Positions 33,469 through 42,446 of a DNA stretch of 64,000 nt are shown piece after piece; position 1 is the stretch's first letter; each line of letters begins with the position of its first letter. Under the pieces are notes generated by a model, which saw only the letters and a program-made list of their open reading frames with translations, had not been told where the DNA came from and made no database searches. Position numbers and translations under genes: made by a program. This stretch comes from Bacteroidales bacterium UBA3289 (GTDB lineage Bacteria; Bacteroidota; Bacteroidia; Bacteroidales; UBA932), in assembly GCA_002361625.1 (NCBI GenBank), contig DETL01000034.1, positions 50,425 to 114,424 on the forward strand. The letters run 5' to 3'.

Positions 33469-34575
33469 TCAGCAGTACTCACCGTATTCGCAGCCGATGT
33501 TATCGGCATGGATCCGGTCGATAAGATTCCCTTTCCGGTCGAACAACTGGATGGTTCCTGTTCCGCTGCCTCCGTTCCAAAGGCGGTTGTGCCGTTTCTG
33601 TCCGTCCGGGGCCTCGTAGTTCACCAGGAGCATGTCTTTCTTCTCGCAGGTGATGTCCGTGACCATCCTCCCGGAGGTGGACGACTGCTCCACGTGCCAG
33701 ATAATCTGAGTGTCGGTCTCCCGGCAGTCGAACTCCGTCCGCACCCGCGTCCAGAACTTCGAGAAATTGAACTCGAAGGGTTTCCCCTCGTACCAGAAGG
33801 CGGAGAGCAGCTGCCGGGGCAGGGCGACGGGACCGACCTTGGGACAGCCTCCGCCGATGTCGAAGACGCTGTCGGTCAACTTCTTCCCCGTTATCTCGCT
33901 CGTGAGGTTGTTCGATGACAGCCATACCCAGGGCGACGTGAAGTCCTTGCCCCAGTTCTTATCGGCATACCCGTAGCAGTCTTCCGGGCGGACGACGTAC
34001 CGTCTGCCGTTCCAGACCACTTCTCCTTCGAAGCGGGACTTCATCCCTTCGGCATGCCAGAACATTTCGAAGGCCTGCATCTTCCGGAAGAGACTGCCGG
34101 CGCCGTAGCCGACGTTGAAGGCCGTGACCTTGTCGATGCGGAGATTCCACGACATCTCACCGTCCTGGCACATCCATTCCGGATGAGCGGCGGAACCATC
34201 GACCTGGACATGGCCCCGGGTGGCCGTTTCCGTCAGGATGCAGTCTCCGGCCGTGATGGAGAAGGGGACCCCCATGTCGACAGTTATCTCCTTCCAGCCG
34301 AAGAACCGATGGAGCTGCGCGGCATCTTCGCCCCAGGCACCGCACTTGACCATCAGGTAGGACGGTTTCCGGGACTTGCCGGGAAACTGGCCGAAGACAG
34401 GCTTGTCTCCTCCCAGGGAGGGATTACAGAGGAAAAACTCAATGAAGAAGGGCTTGGGCTCTCCGGTCTCGGCATCATGGGCGGTAAAAGAGTGCCACCA
34501 CCAGTCGTATCCTTTGCGGGCCTGGCCGCCGAAGAGCTGGCAGGCGTCCCGCGAAATGTCATGCTTGTTGAACAT
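33469..34575 (-). CDS. Tocopherol-cyclase-like family protein
   Basis: 368 residues without signal peptide. Segments KGYDWWWHSFTA, FFIEFFLCNP, YGYADKNWGKDF and PWVWLSSNNLTS are those of the tocopherol-cyclase-like family (two beta-sandwich, AttH-like halves); the aspartate-lysine-asparagine-tryptophan run is typical. Plant enzymes close the chromanol ring, but bacteria of this group make no tocopherol, and the bacterial homologues are uncharacterised. It is flanked by its own promoter and no linked pathway genes. The family call is moderate and the function open. Confidence 0.6.
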   Translation of the reverse strand: MFNKHDISRDACQLFGGQARKGYDWWWHSFTAHDAETGEPKPFFIEFFLCNPSLGGDKPVFGQFPGKSRKPSYLMVKCGAWGEDAAQLHRFFGWKEITVDMGVPFSITAGDCILTETATRGHVQVDGSAAHPEWMCQDGEMSWNLRIDKVTAFNVGYGAGSLFRKMQAFEMFWHAEGMKSRFEGEVVWNGRRYVVRPEDCYGYADKNWGKDFTSPWVWLSSNNLTSEITGKKLTDSVFDIGGGCPKVGPVALPRQLLSAFWYEGKPFEFNFSKFWTRVRTEFDCRETDTQIIWHVEQSSTSGRMVTDITCEKKDMLLVNYEAPDGQKRHNRLWNGGSGTGTIQLFDRKGNLIDRIHADNIGCEYGEYC

Positions 34576-34634
34576 CGTCGTTTTCAGTTTTTGTTCAGGT
34601 CAGGCCCCCACGACGGGTCAGGCCAACGGGAGTA

Positions 34635-34642
34635 CAAAGATA
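34635..34642 (-). promoter_or_regulatory. -7 box for the tocopherol-cyclase-like gene
   Basis: The minus strand reads TATCTTTG, an exact TAnnTTTG match about 60 bases upstream of the ATG at 34575. The -33 region has no clear TTTG. Confidence 0.45.
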
Positions 34643-34710
34643 CGAAAAAAATGAGTCCCCAGCAGTGCTGGGTGAGGGGAAGGGAGTCCCCCGGACATCC
34701 CATGCCCATC

Positions 34711-34748
34711 CCATAAAAAAGAGGCTGGCTCAAAGTGAGTCAGCCTCT
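34711..34748 (-). terminator. Rho-independent terminator of the YqeY-DIP1984 transcript
   Basis: A 12-base stem (34720-34731 with 34737-34748, one G-T pair) has a 5-base loop and is followed on the minus strand by six T (34720-34715). Orientation shows it ends minus-strand transcription from 35.86 kb. It lies 174 bases after the last stop, leaving a long 3' region. Confidence 0.8.
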
Positions 34749-34921
34749 GCCTGGGGCAGTCGACACGCGGTAGTAAGATGTACGCCGTAAAATGTGCGCC
34801 TGTACGCGGTGCTGAGCCGGACGATACCGGGTGGGAACGGCTCCGTTTCCCTGATCAAGCAATGTGGGTTGGACGTTTTTACCTCCCGTCCGGAGGTGTG
34901 TCCGCCCTGCCCGGGGCTACT
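34749..34921 (-). other. Structured 3' region or small RNA candidate, no gene seen
   Basis: No reading frame of protein character lies here. On the minus strand the segment starts with GCCCCGGGCAG and ends, just before the terminator, with CTGCCCCAGGC, which can pair over 9 of 11 positions and close a loop of about 150 bases. Inside are hairpins such as CCTCC-GGAC-GGGAGG and a GGGAA/TTCCC stem. The layout recalls rod-like small RNAs such as 6S, but I find no diagnostic sequence. Confidence 0.28.
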
Positions 34922-35398
34922 TTACAAGAGGTCTGTCATCCAGTTTGCCTGCTGGAGCCTGGAGTCCAGTTCGCGGAGGTCCCGGGACTGGTCATCGACC
35001 CGCTTTTGCAGCTCGTTCACGTCGATGGTGCGGACGAACTTGATTTCGTTGCGGGAGAACCGGTCACTGCGGACATTCGCTTCATCCAGGATGGCGCGCA
35101 GGGTAGAGAGGTGCAGGGAGAGCACGTCCTTCGCCGCGATCATCTCCGTCAGGGTCTTGCCTTCCCAGACCGTTTCCTGGTTGGTCCGGTTGATCCGGAC
35201 AATCAGGGTTTCCAGTTCCTTCAGGGACTTGTCCAGCTCGGCGAAAAGGTCTTCCGGCTTCTCCGCCGGCGTGTCGCCTTCCTGCACTTTCACGTTGTTC
35301 GAGAGTCTTTCCCGGAGCTGGGCGATCCGCTTCTGCAGGTCCGCCCGCTGGTTCAGTGCTTCTGCCAGTTTCATAGCTTGTTTCTCTTCGTTTGACAA
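34922..35398 (-). CDS. DIP1984 family (septicolysin-like) protein
   Basis: 158 residues, nearly all alpha-helical and heptad-rich, with the family core MKLAEALNQRADLQKRIAQL and ETLIVRINRTN. Family members are coiled-coil proteins of unknown function, some once described as septicolysin; cytolytic activity is not established. It lies 10 bases downstream of the yqeY-type gene and ahead of a long structured 3' region. There is no signal peptide. Confidence 0.75.
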   Translation of the reverse strand: MSNEEKQAMKLAEALNQRADLQKRIAQLRERLSNNVKVQEGDTPAEKPEDLFAELDKSLKELETLIVRINRTNQETVWEGKTLTEMIAAKDVLSLHLSTLRAILDEANVRSDRFSRNEIKFVRTIDVNELQKRVDDQSRDLRELDSRLQQANWMTDLL

Positions 35399-35408
35399 TG
35401 GGGATTTC

Positions 35409-35858
35409 TTATCCCAGTAATTCCTTGACCACCGTGGAGATGGTGCGTCCGTCGGACTGGCCGGCGAGGGCCTTGTTCGCGGCGCCCATCACCTTGCCCA
35501 TGTCCTTGAGGGAGCTGGCGCCTACCTGGGTGATGATCTCCCGGACTTTCGCCTTCACTTCCTCCACGGAAAGCTGCTTGGGAAGATACTTCTCCATGGC
35601 GGCGGCCTCGGCTAATTCGTTGTCGGCCAGTTCCTGACGACCGGCGGCCGTGTACTGCTCCGCCGATTCTTTGCGCTGCTTGATGAGCTTCTGGATCATC
35701 TTGAGGACATCCGCGTCGGTCACTTCCTTGCTGCCGCCCTCGGAGGTTTTGAAAAGGAGGATTTCTCCCTTGACGGCACGGGTGGCGGCGAGGGCTACGT
35801 TGTCCTTGGCCTTCATCGCGGCCTTGATATCTTCCTGGATCTGTTGTTCGAGTGTCAT
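35409..35858 (-). CDS. yqeY: GatB/YqeY domain protein
   Basis: About 149 residues from the ATG at 35858, which gives MTLEQQIQEDIKAAMKAKD, the normal family start; the frame is open to 35882. The YqeY domain (LAATRAVKGEILL, LIKQRKESAEQY, YLPKQLSVEEV, GASSLKDMGKVMGAANK) matches the tail of GatB, which in that amidotransferase binds tRNA. Stand-alone YqeY may bind tRNA or assist amidation; the role is not proven. First gene of a two-gene transcript with DIP1984. Confidence 0.88.
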   Translation of the reverse strand: MTLEQQIQEDIKAAMKAKDNVALAATRAVKGEILLFKTSEGGSKEVTDADVLKMIQKLIKQRKESAEQYTAAGRQELADNELAEAAAMEKYLPKQLSVEEVKAKVREIITQVGASSLKDMGKVMGAANKALAGQSDGRTISTVVKELLG

Positions 35859-36061
35859 GGTCAATGCTGTTTTACGTTTCAATGTGTAAATTTACGGTTT
35901 TTCATTATCTTCACAAAGAATTATCCCCGTTCTGTGCCCATGACCGTTCCCGCCGCTAGAGCGCCGATCCACCAGAGGAGTTGCTTGTTTTGTTTTTTCA
36001 TGCCAGGGCACAAAACATCTCAATGGTATAACCTGTTCATACGATGCTACAAATATAAAGA

Positions 36062-36148
36062 AAGATGCAAAAGATGTTGCAAGGAAACATTTGATGCATC
36101 ATCCGCAACAAACGTTTCATCTCTTTCGGTTGCCTGGGACTATCTTTG
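36062..36148 (+). promoter_or_regulatory. Promoter and candidate regulator-binding repeats of the fructan locus
   Basis: TATCTTTG (36141-36148) is an exact -7 box 41 bases before the susC ATG; the -33 region has only a weak TTTC. Upstream are three related GATG...GCAA units: AAGATGCAA (36062-36070), AAGATGTTGCAA (36071-36082) and TTGATGCATCATCCGCAA (36091-36108), with GATG at 36064, 36073 and 36093. A weak -33 with upstream direct repeats suits activation by the AraC-type domain of the locus regulator. The rest of the 331-base gap back to 35859 shows nothing else clear. Confidence 0.5.
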
Positions 36149-36189
36149 CGGCACGACCGCATTGCACCTTATAATCAACCAATACACTT

Positions 36190-39100
36190 ATGCATCATTT
36201 CAAAACGATTTTCGCTAGCTTTCTTCTGTTTGCAGGCTTCACGGCCTTCGCCCAGCAGATTGAAGTGACCGGCGTCGTGACTTCCGCTGCCGACGGTTAC
36301 GGAGTCATCGGGGCCGCCGTCATGGAGAAAGGAACGACGAATGGCGTGACGACCGATTTTGACGGGAATTTCACCATCCGCGTCAATGAGGGGGCCATTC
36401 TGGTTTTCTCCTCCATCGGCTACACCACCTTGGAACTCCCTGCCACTGAAAATATGTCGGTGGTCATGCAGGAGGACGCCCAGCTTCTGGACGAGGTGGT
36501 CGTCACCGGCTACACGGTCCAGCGTAAGGCCGACCTCACCGGCGCCATCTCCACCGTCAACACCGACGATCTCGCCAAGCAGAACGAGAACAACCCCGTC
36601 AAGGCGCTGCAGGGCCGCGTTCCGGGCATGAACATCTCGGCGGACGGTTCTCCATCCGGCAGTGCTACGGTCCGCATCCGCGGTATCGGTACCCTGAACG
36701 ACAACGATCCGCTCTACATCATCGACGGCGTCCCGACCAAGGCCGGCATGCATGAACTCAACGGAAACGACATCGAGTCCATCCAGGTCCTGAAAGACGC
36801 CGCCTCGGCCTCCATCTACGGAAGCCGTGCGGCCAACGGTGTCATCATCATTACGACCAAAGGCGGCAAGGAGGGGAAAGTGAAAGTCGATTTCGACGCC
36901 AGCGTGGCCGCCCAGACCTACGTGAACCGGATGCAGGTGCTCAATGCCAAGGAATTCGGCCAGGTGATGTGGCAGGGCTATGTGAACGATGGCCTGAACC
37001 CCAACATGAATGCCCTCGGGTACATCTATGATTGGGGCTATGACGCCAATGGCATCCCCGCCCTGAACGGGATCCGCATGAACAAGTACCTGGACGCGGC
37101 CGGCACCACACCCGCCAGCGACACCGACTGGTTCCGCGAGACCACCCGGACCGGCATTATCCAGCAGTACAACCTTTCGCTCAGCAACGGCACGGAGCGC
37201 GGCAATTCGTTCTTCTCCCTGGGCTATTACAAGAATGACGGTATCATCAAGCATTCGGACTTCTCCCGTCTTTCCGCCCGTATCAACACGGATTACAAGC
37301 TCCTCAAGATTGGGGACAAGAACATCCTCACCATCGGCGAGCACTTCACTCTGAACCGCACCAGCGAGGTGCAGGCACCCGGCGGATTCCTGGAGAATGT
37401 GCTCCAGTTCAACCCGTCCATTCCCGTCTATACCACCGAGGGTGAATTCGCCGGTCCCGTTGGCGGCTATGCCGACCGCGAGAACCCGCTCGCCCGCCTG
37501 ACCCGCAATGCGGACAACCGCTATTACTACTGGAGAATGTTCGGTGACGCCTATCTGAACATCAACCCGATGAAGGGCCTGAATCTCAAGACGACCTTCG
37601 GCCTGGACTATTCCCAGAAGGAGCAGCGCATCTTCACATATCCGGTGACAGAAGGTACGGTGGCCAATGCGACCAACGCCGTGGAGGCCAAGCAGGAGCA
37701 CTGGCTCAAGTGGATGTGGAACGCGATCGCGACCTACAACTTTGAAGCGGGCAACCATCGCGGAGATGTGCTCCTGGGTACGGAAATCAACCGGGAGGAC
37801 GACACCTGGTTCAGCGGGAAGGCGTATGATTTCGCCGTCCTGAATCCGGATTACATGTGGCCCAGCGCCGCCGTGGGCGAGGCTGAGGCGTATGGCGGCG
37901 GCGGTGGCTACACCCTGGTCTCCTATTTCGGAAAGGTGAACTACAACTATGCCGACCGGTATCTGGCCAGCGTCACCCTCCGTTACGACGGTTCCAGCCG
38001 GTTCGGCCGCAACAACCGTTTCGGTATGTTCCCGTCCGTGAGCCTGGGCTGGAGACTGGACAAGGAGAAGTTCCTGGAGGATGCCATGTGGCTGGAGAAC
38101 CTGAAAATCAGGGCCAGCTGGGGACAGACCGGTAACCAGGAGATTTCCAACATCGCTCGCTACACCATCTATGAGAGCAATTACGGTGAGGCCGGTTTCG
38201 GTGGGCAGAGCTACGGAACGAGCTACGACATCGCCGGTACCAACGGCGGCCAGACGCTCGCCAGCGGCTTCAAGCGAAACCAGCTCGGAAATGACGACTT
38301 GAAATGGGAAACCACGACCCAGACCAATCTGGGCCTGGATTTCGCCCTGTTCAAGAGTGCCCTCTACGGTTCCTTTGAGGCCTACTACAAGAAGACCACG
38401 GACATCCTGGTGTACATGCCTGGCATCGGTGTGATGGGCGAGGGCTCCTCCCAGTGGATCAACGCCGGCGAAATGCAGAACAGGGGTCTGGAATTCAACT
38501 TCGGATACCGCGGGGAAGCCGGCGACTTCCAGTATGACTTCTCCGGAAACATCAGCACCTATGACAACAGGGTGACCAAACTTCCCGATACGATCGCGGC
38601 CAACGGTACCTTCGGCGGAAATGGCGTCGAAAGCGTCGTGGGCCATCCCATGGGCGCCCAGGTAGGCTATGTCTATGACGGGATCTTCAAGAGCCAGGAT
38701 GAGATTGACAACCACGCCACGCAGGGCGGCGCCGGACTGGGCCGCATCCGCTGGAAGGATCTCAACGGGGACGGGGTCATCAACGAAAAGGACCAGAAGT
38801 GGATCTACTCTCCGGTTCCGGATTTCACCTGGGGCCTGAATATCTACCTGCAGTACAAGAACGTGGATCTCACAATGTTCTGGCAGGGCGTCCAGGGAGT
38901 GGACGTGATCAGCGACCTCAAGCGGGAAACCGACCTGTGGAGCGGTCTGAACATCTCCAACCTGAACAAGGGACGCCGCATGCTGGACGCCTGGAGCCCG
39001 GTGAACATGGATTCCAACATTCCTGCCGTGAGCATCATGGACAACAACAATGAGAAGCGCGTGTCCAGCTATTTCGTGGAGAACGGCTCCTTTGCCAAGC

Positions 39101-39300
39101 TCCGTACCATCCAGCTCGGCTACAACGTCCCCAAGAGTCTGTGCGAGAAACTGCACCTGGCCCGTCTGAGAGCCTATGTGTCCGCGCAGAACCTGCTGAC
39201 CATCAAGAGCTGCGGCTTCACGGGCGTGGATCCCGAGAATGCCAACTTCGGTTATCCGATCCCGGTGAATGCCACCCTCGGTGTGAACGTATCCTTCTAA
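36190..39300 (+). CDS. SusC-like TonB-dependent oligosaccharide transporter
   Basis: 1036 residues. Signal peptide to AFAQQ, then a CarboxypepD_reg-like domain (VTGVVTSAADGYGVIGAAV, about 25-100), the SusC hallmark LDEVVVTGYTVQRKADLTGAIS, a plug with VRIRGIGTLNDNDPLYIIDGVP and SIYGSRAANGVIIITTKGG, and a large barrel ending in VSF. It imports fructan oligosaccharides through the outer membrane together with the SusD lid protein encoded next. Substrate prediction rests on the downstream GH32 enzymes and fructokinase, not on SusC itself. First gene of the locus. Confidence 0.95.
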   Translation: MHHFKTIFASFLLFAGFTAFAQQIEVTGVVTSAADGYGVIGAAVMEKGTTNGVTTDFDGNFTIRVNEGAILVFSSIGYTTLELPATENMSVVMQEDAQLLDEVVVTGYTVQRKADLTGAISTVNTDDLAKQNENNPVKALQGRVPGMNISADGSPSGSATVRIRGIGTLNDNDPLYIIDGVPTKAGMHELNGNDIESIQVLKDAASASIYGSRAANGVIIITTKGGKEGKVKVDFDASVAAQTYVNRMQVLNAKEFGQVMWQGYVNDGLNPNMNALGYIYDWGYDANGIPALNGIRMNKYLDAAGTTPASDTDWFRETTRTGIIQQYNLSLSNGTERGNSFFSLGYYKNDGIIKHSDFSRLSARINTDYKLLKIGDKNILTIGEHFTLNRTSEVQAPGGFLENVLQFNPSIPVYTTEGEFAGPVGGYADRENPLARLTRNADNRYYYWRMFGDAYLNINPMKGLNLKTTFGLDYSQKEQRIFTYPVTEGTVANATNAVEAKQEHWLKWMWNAIATYNFEAGNHRGDVLLGTEINREDDTWFSGKAYDFAVLNPDYMWPSAAVGEAEAYGGGGGYTLVSYFGKVNYNYADRYLASVTLRYDGSSRFGRNNRFGMFPSVSLGWRLDKEKFLEDAMWLENLKIRASWGQTGNQEISNIARYTIYESNYGEAGFGGQSYGTSYDIAGTNGGQTLASGFKRNQLGNDDLKWETTTQTNLGLDFALFKSALYGSFEAYYKKTTDILVYMPGIGVMGEGSSQWINAGEMQNRGLEFNFGYRGEAGDFQYDFSGNISTYDNRVTKLPDTIAANGTFGGNGVESVVGHPMGAQVGYVYDGIFKSQDEIDNHATQGGAGLGRIRWKDLNGDGVINEKDQKWIYSPVPDFTWGLNIYLQYKNVDLTMFWQGVQGVDVISDLKRETDLWSGLNISNLNKGRRMLDAWSPVNMDSNIPAVSIMDNNNEKRVSSYFVENGSFAKLRTIQLGYNVPKSLCEKLHLARLRAYVSAQNLLTIKSCGFTGVDPENANFGYPIPVNATLGVNVSF

Positions 39301-39312
39301 ACCATGACAATC

Positions 39313-41040
39313 ATGAAAAAGCTTATTTCCCTTCTCTATATGATCCCGGTCCTCGGCGTCCTCACCGCCTGCAGCGACCTGCTGGGAGAACAGGTTCCGC
39401 AGGGTACGCTCAGCGACGAGCAGGTGAAGGATCCCGCCAACGCGGAGGCCATGGTGGTGTCGGCCTATGCCATCTTCACTACGGCCGAAGACATCAACTC
39501 TTCCTTCTCCATGTGGAATTTCGACGTGCGCTCCGATGACGCTTACAAGGGCGGCAACGGTACTTCCGACGGTGACGTGTTCCACCAGCTGGAAATCCAG
39601 CAGGGTGTCCTCACGACCAACTGGAACCTCAATGATATCTGGGTGCGCCTGTACAACAGCCTGTCCCGTGTCAACAGCGCCATCGCCCTCCTGAACGAGT
39701 GCGACGAGAGCTATGCCATGAAGGAGCAGCGCCTCGCCGAGATGAAGTTTCTCCGGGCATACGGCCACTTCCTCCTGAAGCGCCTGTTCAAGAACATCCC
39801 GTTCGTGAACCGGCACGACCTGACCTATGCCGAGTACAATGAACTCTCCAATACCGCCTATTCCAATGACGAGGGATGGCAGGTCATCATCGACGACCTG
39901 ATGGAAGCCTACAACACGCTTCCTGCGGTCCAGGCCGACAAGGGCCGTCCCACCAAGGCCGCTGCCGCCGCCTTCCTCGCCAAGGTCTATCTGTACAAGG
40001 CCTACCGCCAGGACGATCCGAAGAGCAACCAGGTCAGTTCCGTCAATGACGGGGACCTCCGCAAAGTCATCGAGTTCACCGAACCCGCCCTCTATGCCGG
40101 CTATGGCCTGGAGGCGGACATCCACAACAACTTCCGTCCGGAGGAGATGTACGAGAACGGCAAGGAAAGCCTCTGGGCCATCCAGTATTCCCGTAACGAC
40201 GGATCTACCTACGGCAACCTGAACTGGAGCTACGGCCTGATCGGCCCCAGCATCGACAACGTGACCGACGGAGCCTGCGACTTCTACAAGCCCAGCCAGA
40301 ACCTGGTGAACGCCTTCCGCACCGGTGCCGACGGCCTGCCCCTCCCGGACAGTTTCAACGAGAAGGATTATGACAAGGGGGTGGACAATGCCGACCCGCG
40401 CCTGTTCCTGACCGTAGGCATGCCCGGCCTTCCTTACCTGTTCAACAAGAACTTCATCCAGGACGAGAGCAAGCAGTGGAGCCGTGGAAACGGACTGTAC
40501 GGCTACTATATCAGCCTGAAACAGAACGTGGATCCCGCCCTGGTGGGTGAATACCTCATCAAGGGTTCCTATTGGGCATCCCCGATGAACCGCATCGTCT
40601 TCCGTTATGCCGATGTCCTGCTGGAGCGGGCCGAAGCTTATGCCCAGCTGGGTGACAGCGGAAAGGCCATCGACCTGGTGAACCAGATCCGTGCCCGCGC
40701 CGCTTCTTCCACGCAGATGTTTGCAGACTATCCCACCCGCTACGGTGTCAAGATCTACATAACCCAGTACAAGGGCAGCTACGACAAGGCTGCTGCGCTG
40801 AAGATCGTCAAGATGGAACGTCGCCTGGAGATGGGCATGGAGTGCGAGCGTTTCTTCGACCTGGTACGATGGGGCGAAGCCGCCCAGGTGCTGAACAAGT
40901 ACTACGCCGAGGAGATTGACAACTGCTCCATCTACCGCGAGGCCCGTTTCACGGCCGACAAGGATGAGTATCTGCCCATTCCCGCCTCTCAGATCGCCGC
41001 TTCCAACGGCCATTACACGCAGAACATCGGTAACTGGTGA
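39313..41040 (+). CDS. SusD/RagB-like glycan-binding lipoprotein
   Basis: About 575 residues. MKKLISLLYMIPVLGVLTAC is a lipoprotein signal with the modified cysteine at residue 20. TPR-like helices (AEMKFLRAYGHFLLKRLF), SusD signatures (GRPTKAAAAAFLAKVYLYKA and RYADVLLERAEAYAQLGD) and the C-terminal MERRLEMGMECERFFDLVRWG are present. It is a surface protein that closes over the SusC barrel and holds the ligand. The ATG at 39313 is preferred to 39304 because the signal peptide then starts with MKK. It begins 12 bases after susC. Confidence 0.94.
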   Translation: MKKLISLLYMIPVLGVLTACSDLLGEQVPQGTLSDEQVKDPANAEAMVVSAYAIFTTAEDINSSFSMWNFDVRSDDAYKGGNGTSDGDVFHQLEIQQGVLTTNWNLNDIWVRLYNSLSRVNSAIALLNECDESYAMKEQRLAEMKFLRAYGHFLLKRLFKNIPFVNRHDLTYAEYNELSNTAYSNDEGWQVIIDDLMEAYNTLPAVQADKGRPTKAAAAAFLAKVYLYKAYRQDDPKSNQVSSVNDGDLRKVIEFTEPALYAGYGLEADIHNNFRPEEMYENGKESLWAIQYSRNDGSTYGNLNWSYGLIGPSIDNVTDGACDFYKPSQNLVNAFRTGADGLPLPDSFNEKDYDKGVDNADPRLFLTVGMPGLPYLFNKNFIQDESKQWSRGNGLYGYYISLKQNVDPALVGEYLIKGSYWASPMNRIVFRYADVLLERAEAYAQLGDSGKAIDLVNQIRARAASSTQMFADYPTRYGVKIYITQYKGSYDKAAALKIVKMERRLEMGMECERFFDLVRWGEAAQVLNKYYAEEIDNCSIYREARFTADKDEYLPIPASQIAASNGHYTQNIGNW

Positions 41041-41053
41041 TAATCAATAGAGT

Positions 41054-42442
41054 ATGAAAACAAAACTTTTCTATATCGCGGCCGCCCTGCTGGGCCTCGT
41101 GGCCTGCTCCAAGACGACGGTTAGCGACCTGGACCTCAGCGGTGACTGTTTGGTCAGCGCCCTTTCCCTGGACGGATACGAGGGGAACATAGACCTTCCG
41201 AGCCACAGCATCGTGGTACGGCTCCCGGAAGTGTACGCAACCTCCGGAATGGAAATCACGGCCCTGACCCTGTCGGACGGAGCCTCCTGCAATGTCCGGG
41301 TAGGGGAGAAACTGAACATGGATGCGCCCAAAGGACTGCATGTAACCAACGGGGATGCCGTTATCGACTGGACCCTGTCCGTCTTGCATGACGAGGCCCG
41401 CATCAGCCACTTCGTCATCAATGACATCTACACCGGCACGATCGACCAGGATGCCAAGACTATCACGGTCTATATCCCCGGATCGGAAAACATCCATGCC
41501 CTGGTGCCGACCATCACCTACAGCGTGAATGCGACCGTGACGCCGGCCTCCGGTGTGGCGCAGGACTTCTCCGAGCCGGTTACCTACACGGTGACGAACA
41601 ATTCCGCCAGGAGCGTCTATACCGTTACGGTGATTGCCATTGACAAGCCCAAGGCCCTGTTCGTGGGCGCGGCGCAGGTGATGAACGACCTGGATGCTGA
41701 GGCCAAGGCGGCCTGTGACTGGATGATCGCCCATGTGCCCGGGACCATGTACGCCTCCTTCTCCGACCTCCAGGCCGGAACCCTGGATCTATCTGAGTGC
41801 GCCCTCCTCTGGTGGCATTTCCACATGGACGGCGGCGTGGACGGCCACGATGCCTTCGTGGCCAAGGCACCGGAGGCCCTGGCTGCCAGGAATCAGCTGC
41901 GTGCCTTCTACGAGGCCGGCGGCGCCCTGCTCCTTACGCGCTATGCCACGAACCTGCCTTCCTTCATCGGTGTTACCGGTGATGACGAGTGGACCACGCC
42001 GAACAACTGCTGGGGCCAGAACGAAGACAGCGCCGAGCTTTGCGGCGGTCCCTGGACCTTCCGGATCTTCGACGGCCAGAACGACCATCCGCTCTACCAG
42101 GGTCTGGTCCAGGGCGACAATGCCAACGAGGTTTATTGCACCGATGCCGGCTATCACATCACCAACTCCACGGCACAGTACCACATCGGTACCGACTGGG
42201 GCGGCTATGACAACCACGGTGCCTGGGAAGCGCGCACGGGCGGACGGATCCTCGGCGTGGGCGGCGACGGAGCCGTCGTGGCCTGGGAGTACCTCCCGAA
42301 GGACGGCAAGGGCGGCGTGATCTGCATCGGCTCCGGCTGCTACGACTGGTATTCCTATACCTATGAGGCCGGTTACGAGGAGAAATTCCACCGCAACATC
42401 GCCATCATGACCGAGAATGCAATCAACTACCTTACGAAATAG
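41054..42442 (+). CDS. Surface glycan-binding lipoprotein with DUF4960 domain
   Basis: 462 residues. Lipoprotein signal MKTKLFYIAAALLGLVAC; two DUF5018-like immunoglobulin-type domains (about 25-200, with TVYIPGSENIHALVPTITYS) and a C-terminal DUF4960-like domain (about 205-460) that resembles glutamine-amidotransferase-like folds (ALFVGAAQVMNDLDAE, LLWWHFHMDGG, YEAGGALLLTRYATNL). The same arrangement sits after SusD in the Bacteroides levan locus, where the protein binds fructan on the surface. It lies 13 bases after susD and 4 bases before the first GH32 gene. It is likely a SusE-position binding protein. Confidence 0.83.
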   Translation: MKTKLFYIAAALLGLVACSKTTVSDLDLSGDCLVSALSLDGYEGNIDLPSHSIVVRLPEVYATSGMEITALTLSDGASCNVRVGEKLNMDAPKGLHVTNGDAVIDWTLSVLHDEARISHFVINDIYTGTIDQDAKTITVYIPGSENIHALVPTITYSVNATVTPASGVAQDFSEPVTYTVTNNSARSVYTVTVIAIDKPKALFVGAAQVMNDLDAEAKAACDWMIAHVPGTMYASFSDLQAGTLDLSECALLWWHFHMDGGVDGHDAFVAKAPEALAARNQLRAFYEAGGALLLTRYATNLPSFIGVTGDDEWTTPNNCWGQNEDSAELCGGPWTFRIFDGQNDHPLYQGLVQGDNANEVYCTDAGYHITNSTAQYHIGTDWGGYDNHGAWEARTGGRILGVGGDGAVVAWEYLPKDGKGGVICIGSGCYDWYSYTYEAGYEEKFHRNIAIMTENAINYLTK

Positions 42443-42446
42443 CAGT

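Noticed and set aside
34749..34921. SRP (4.5S) RNA
   Set aside because: A TTTACC...GTCCGGA resemblance exists on the plus strand, but the conserved GGAAGGAAGCAGC-type loop is missing and the strand opposes the terminator.
36175..41013. Very long minus-strand open frame (1612 residues) opposite susC-susD
   Set aside because: It is the antisense frame of two clear SusC/SusD genes in GC-rich DNA; the predicted chain is rich in G, V, H and D with no domain.
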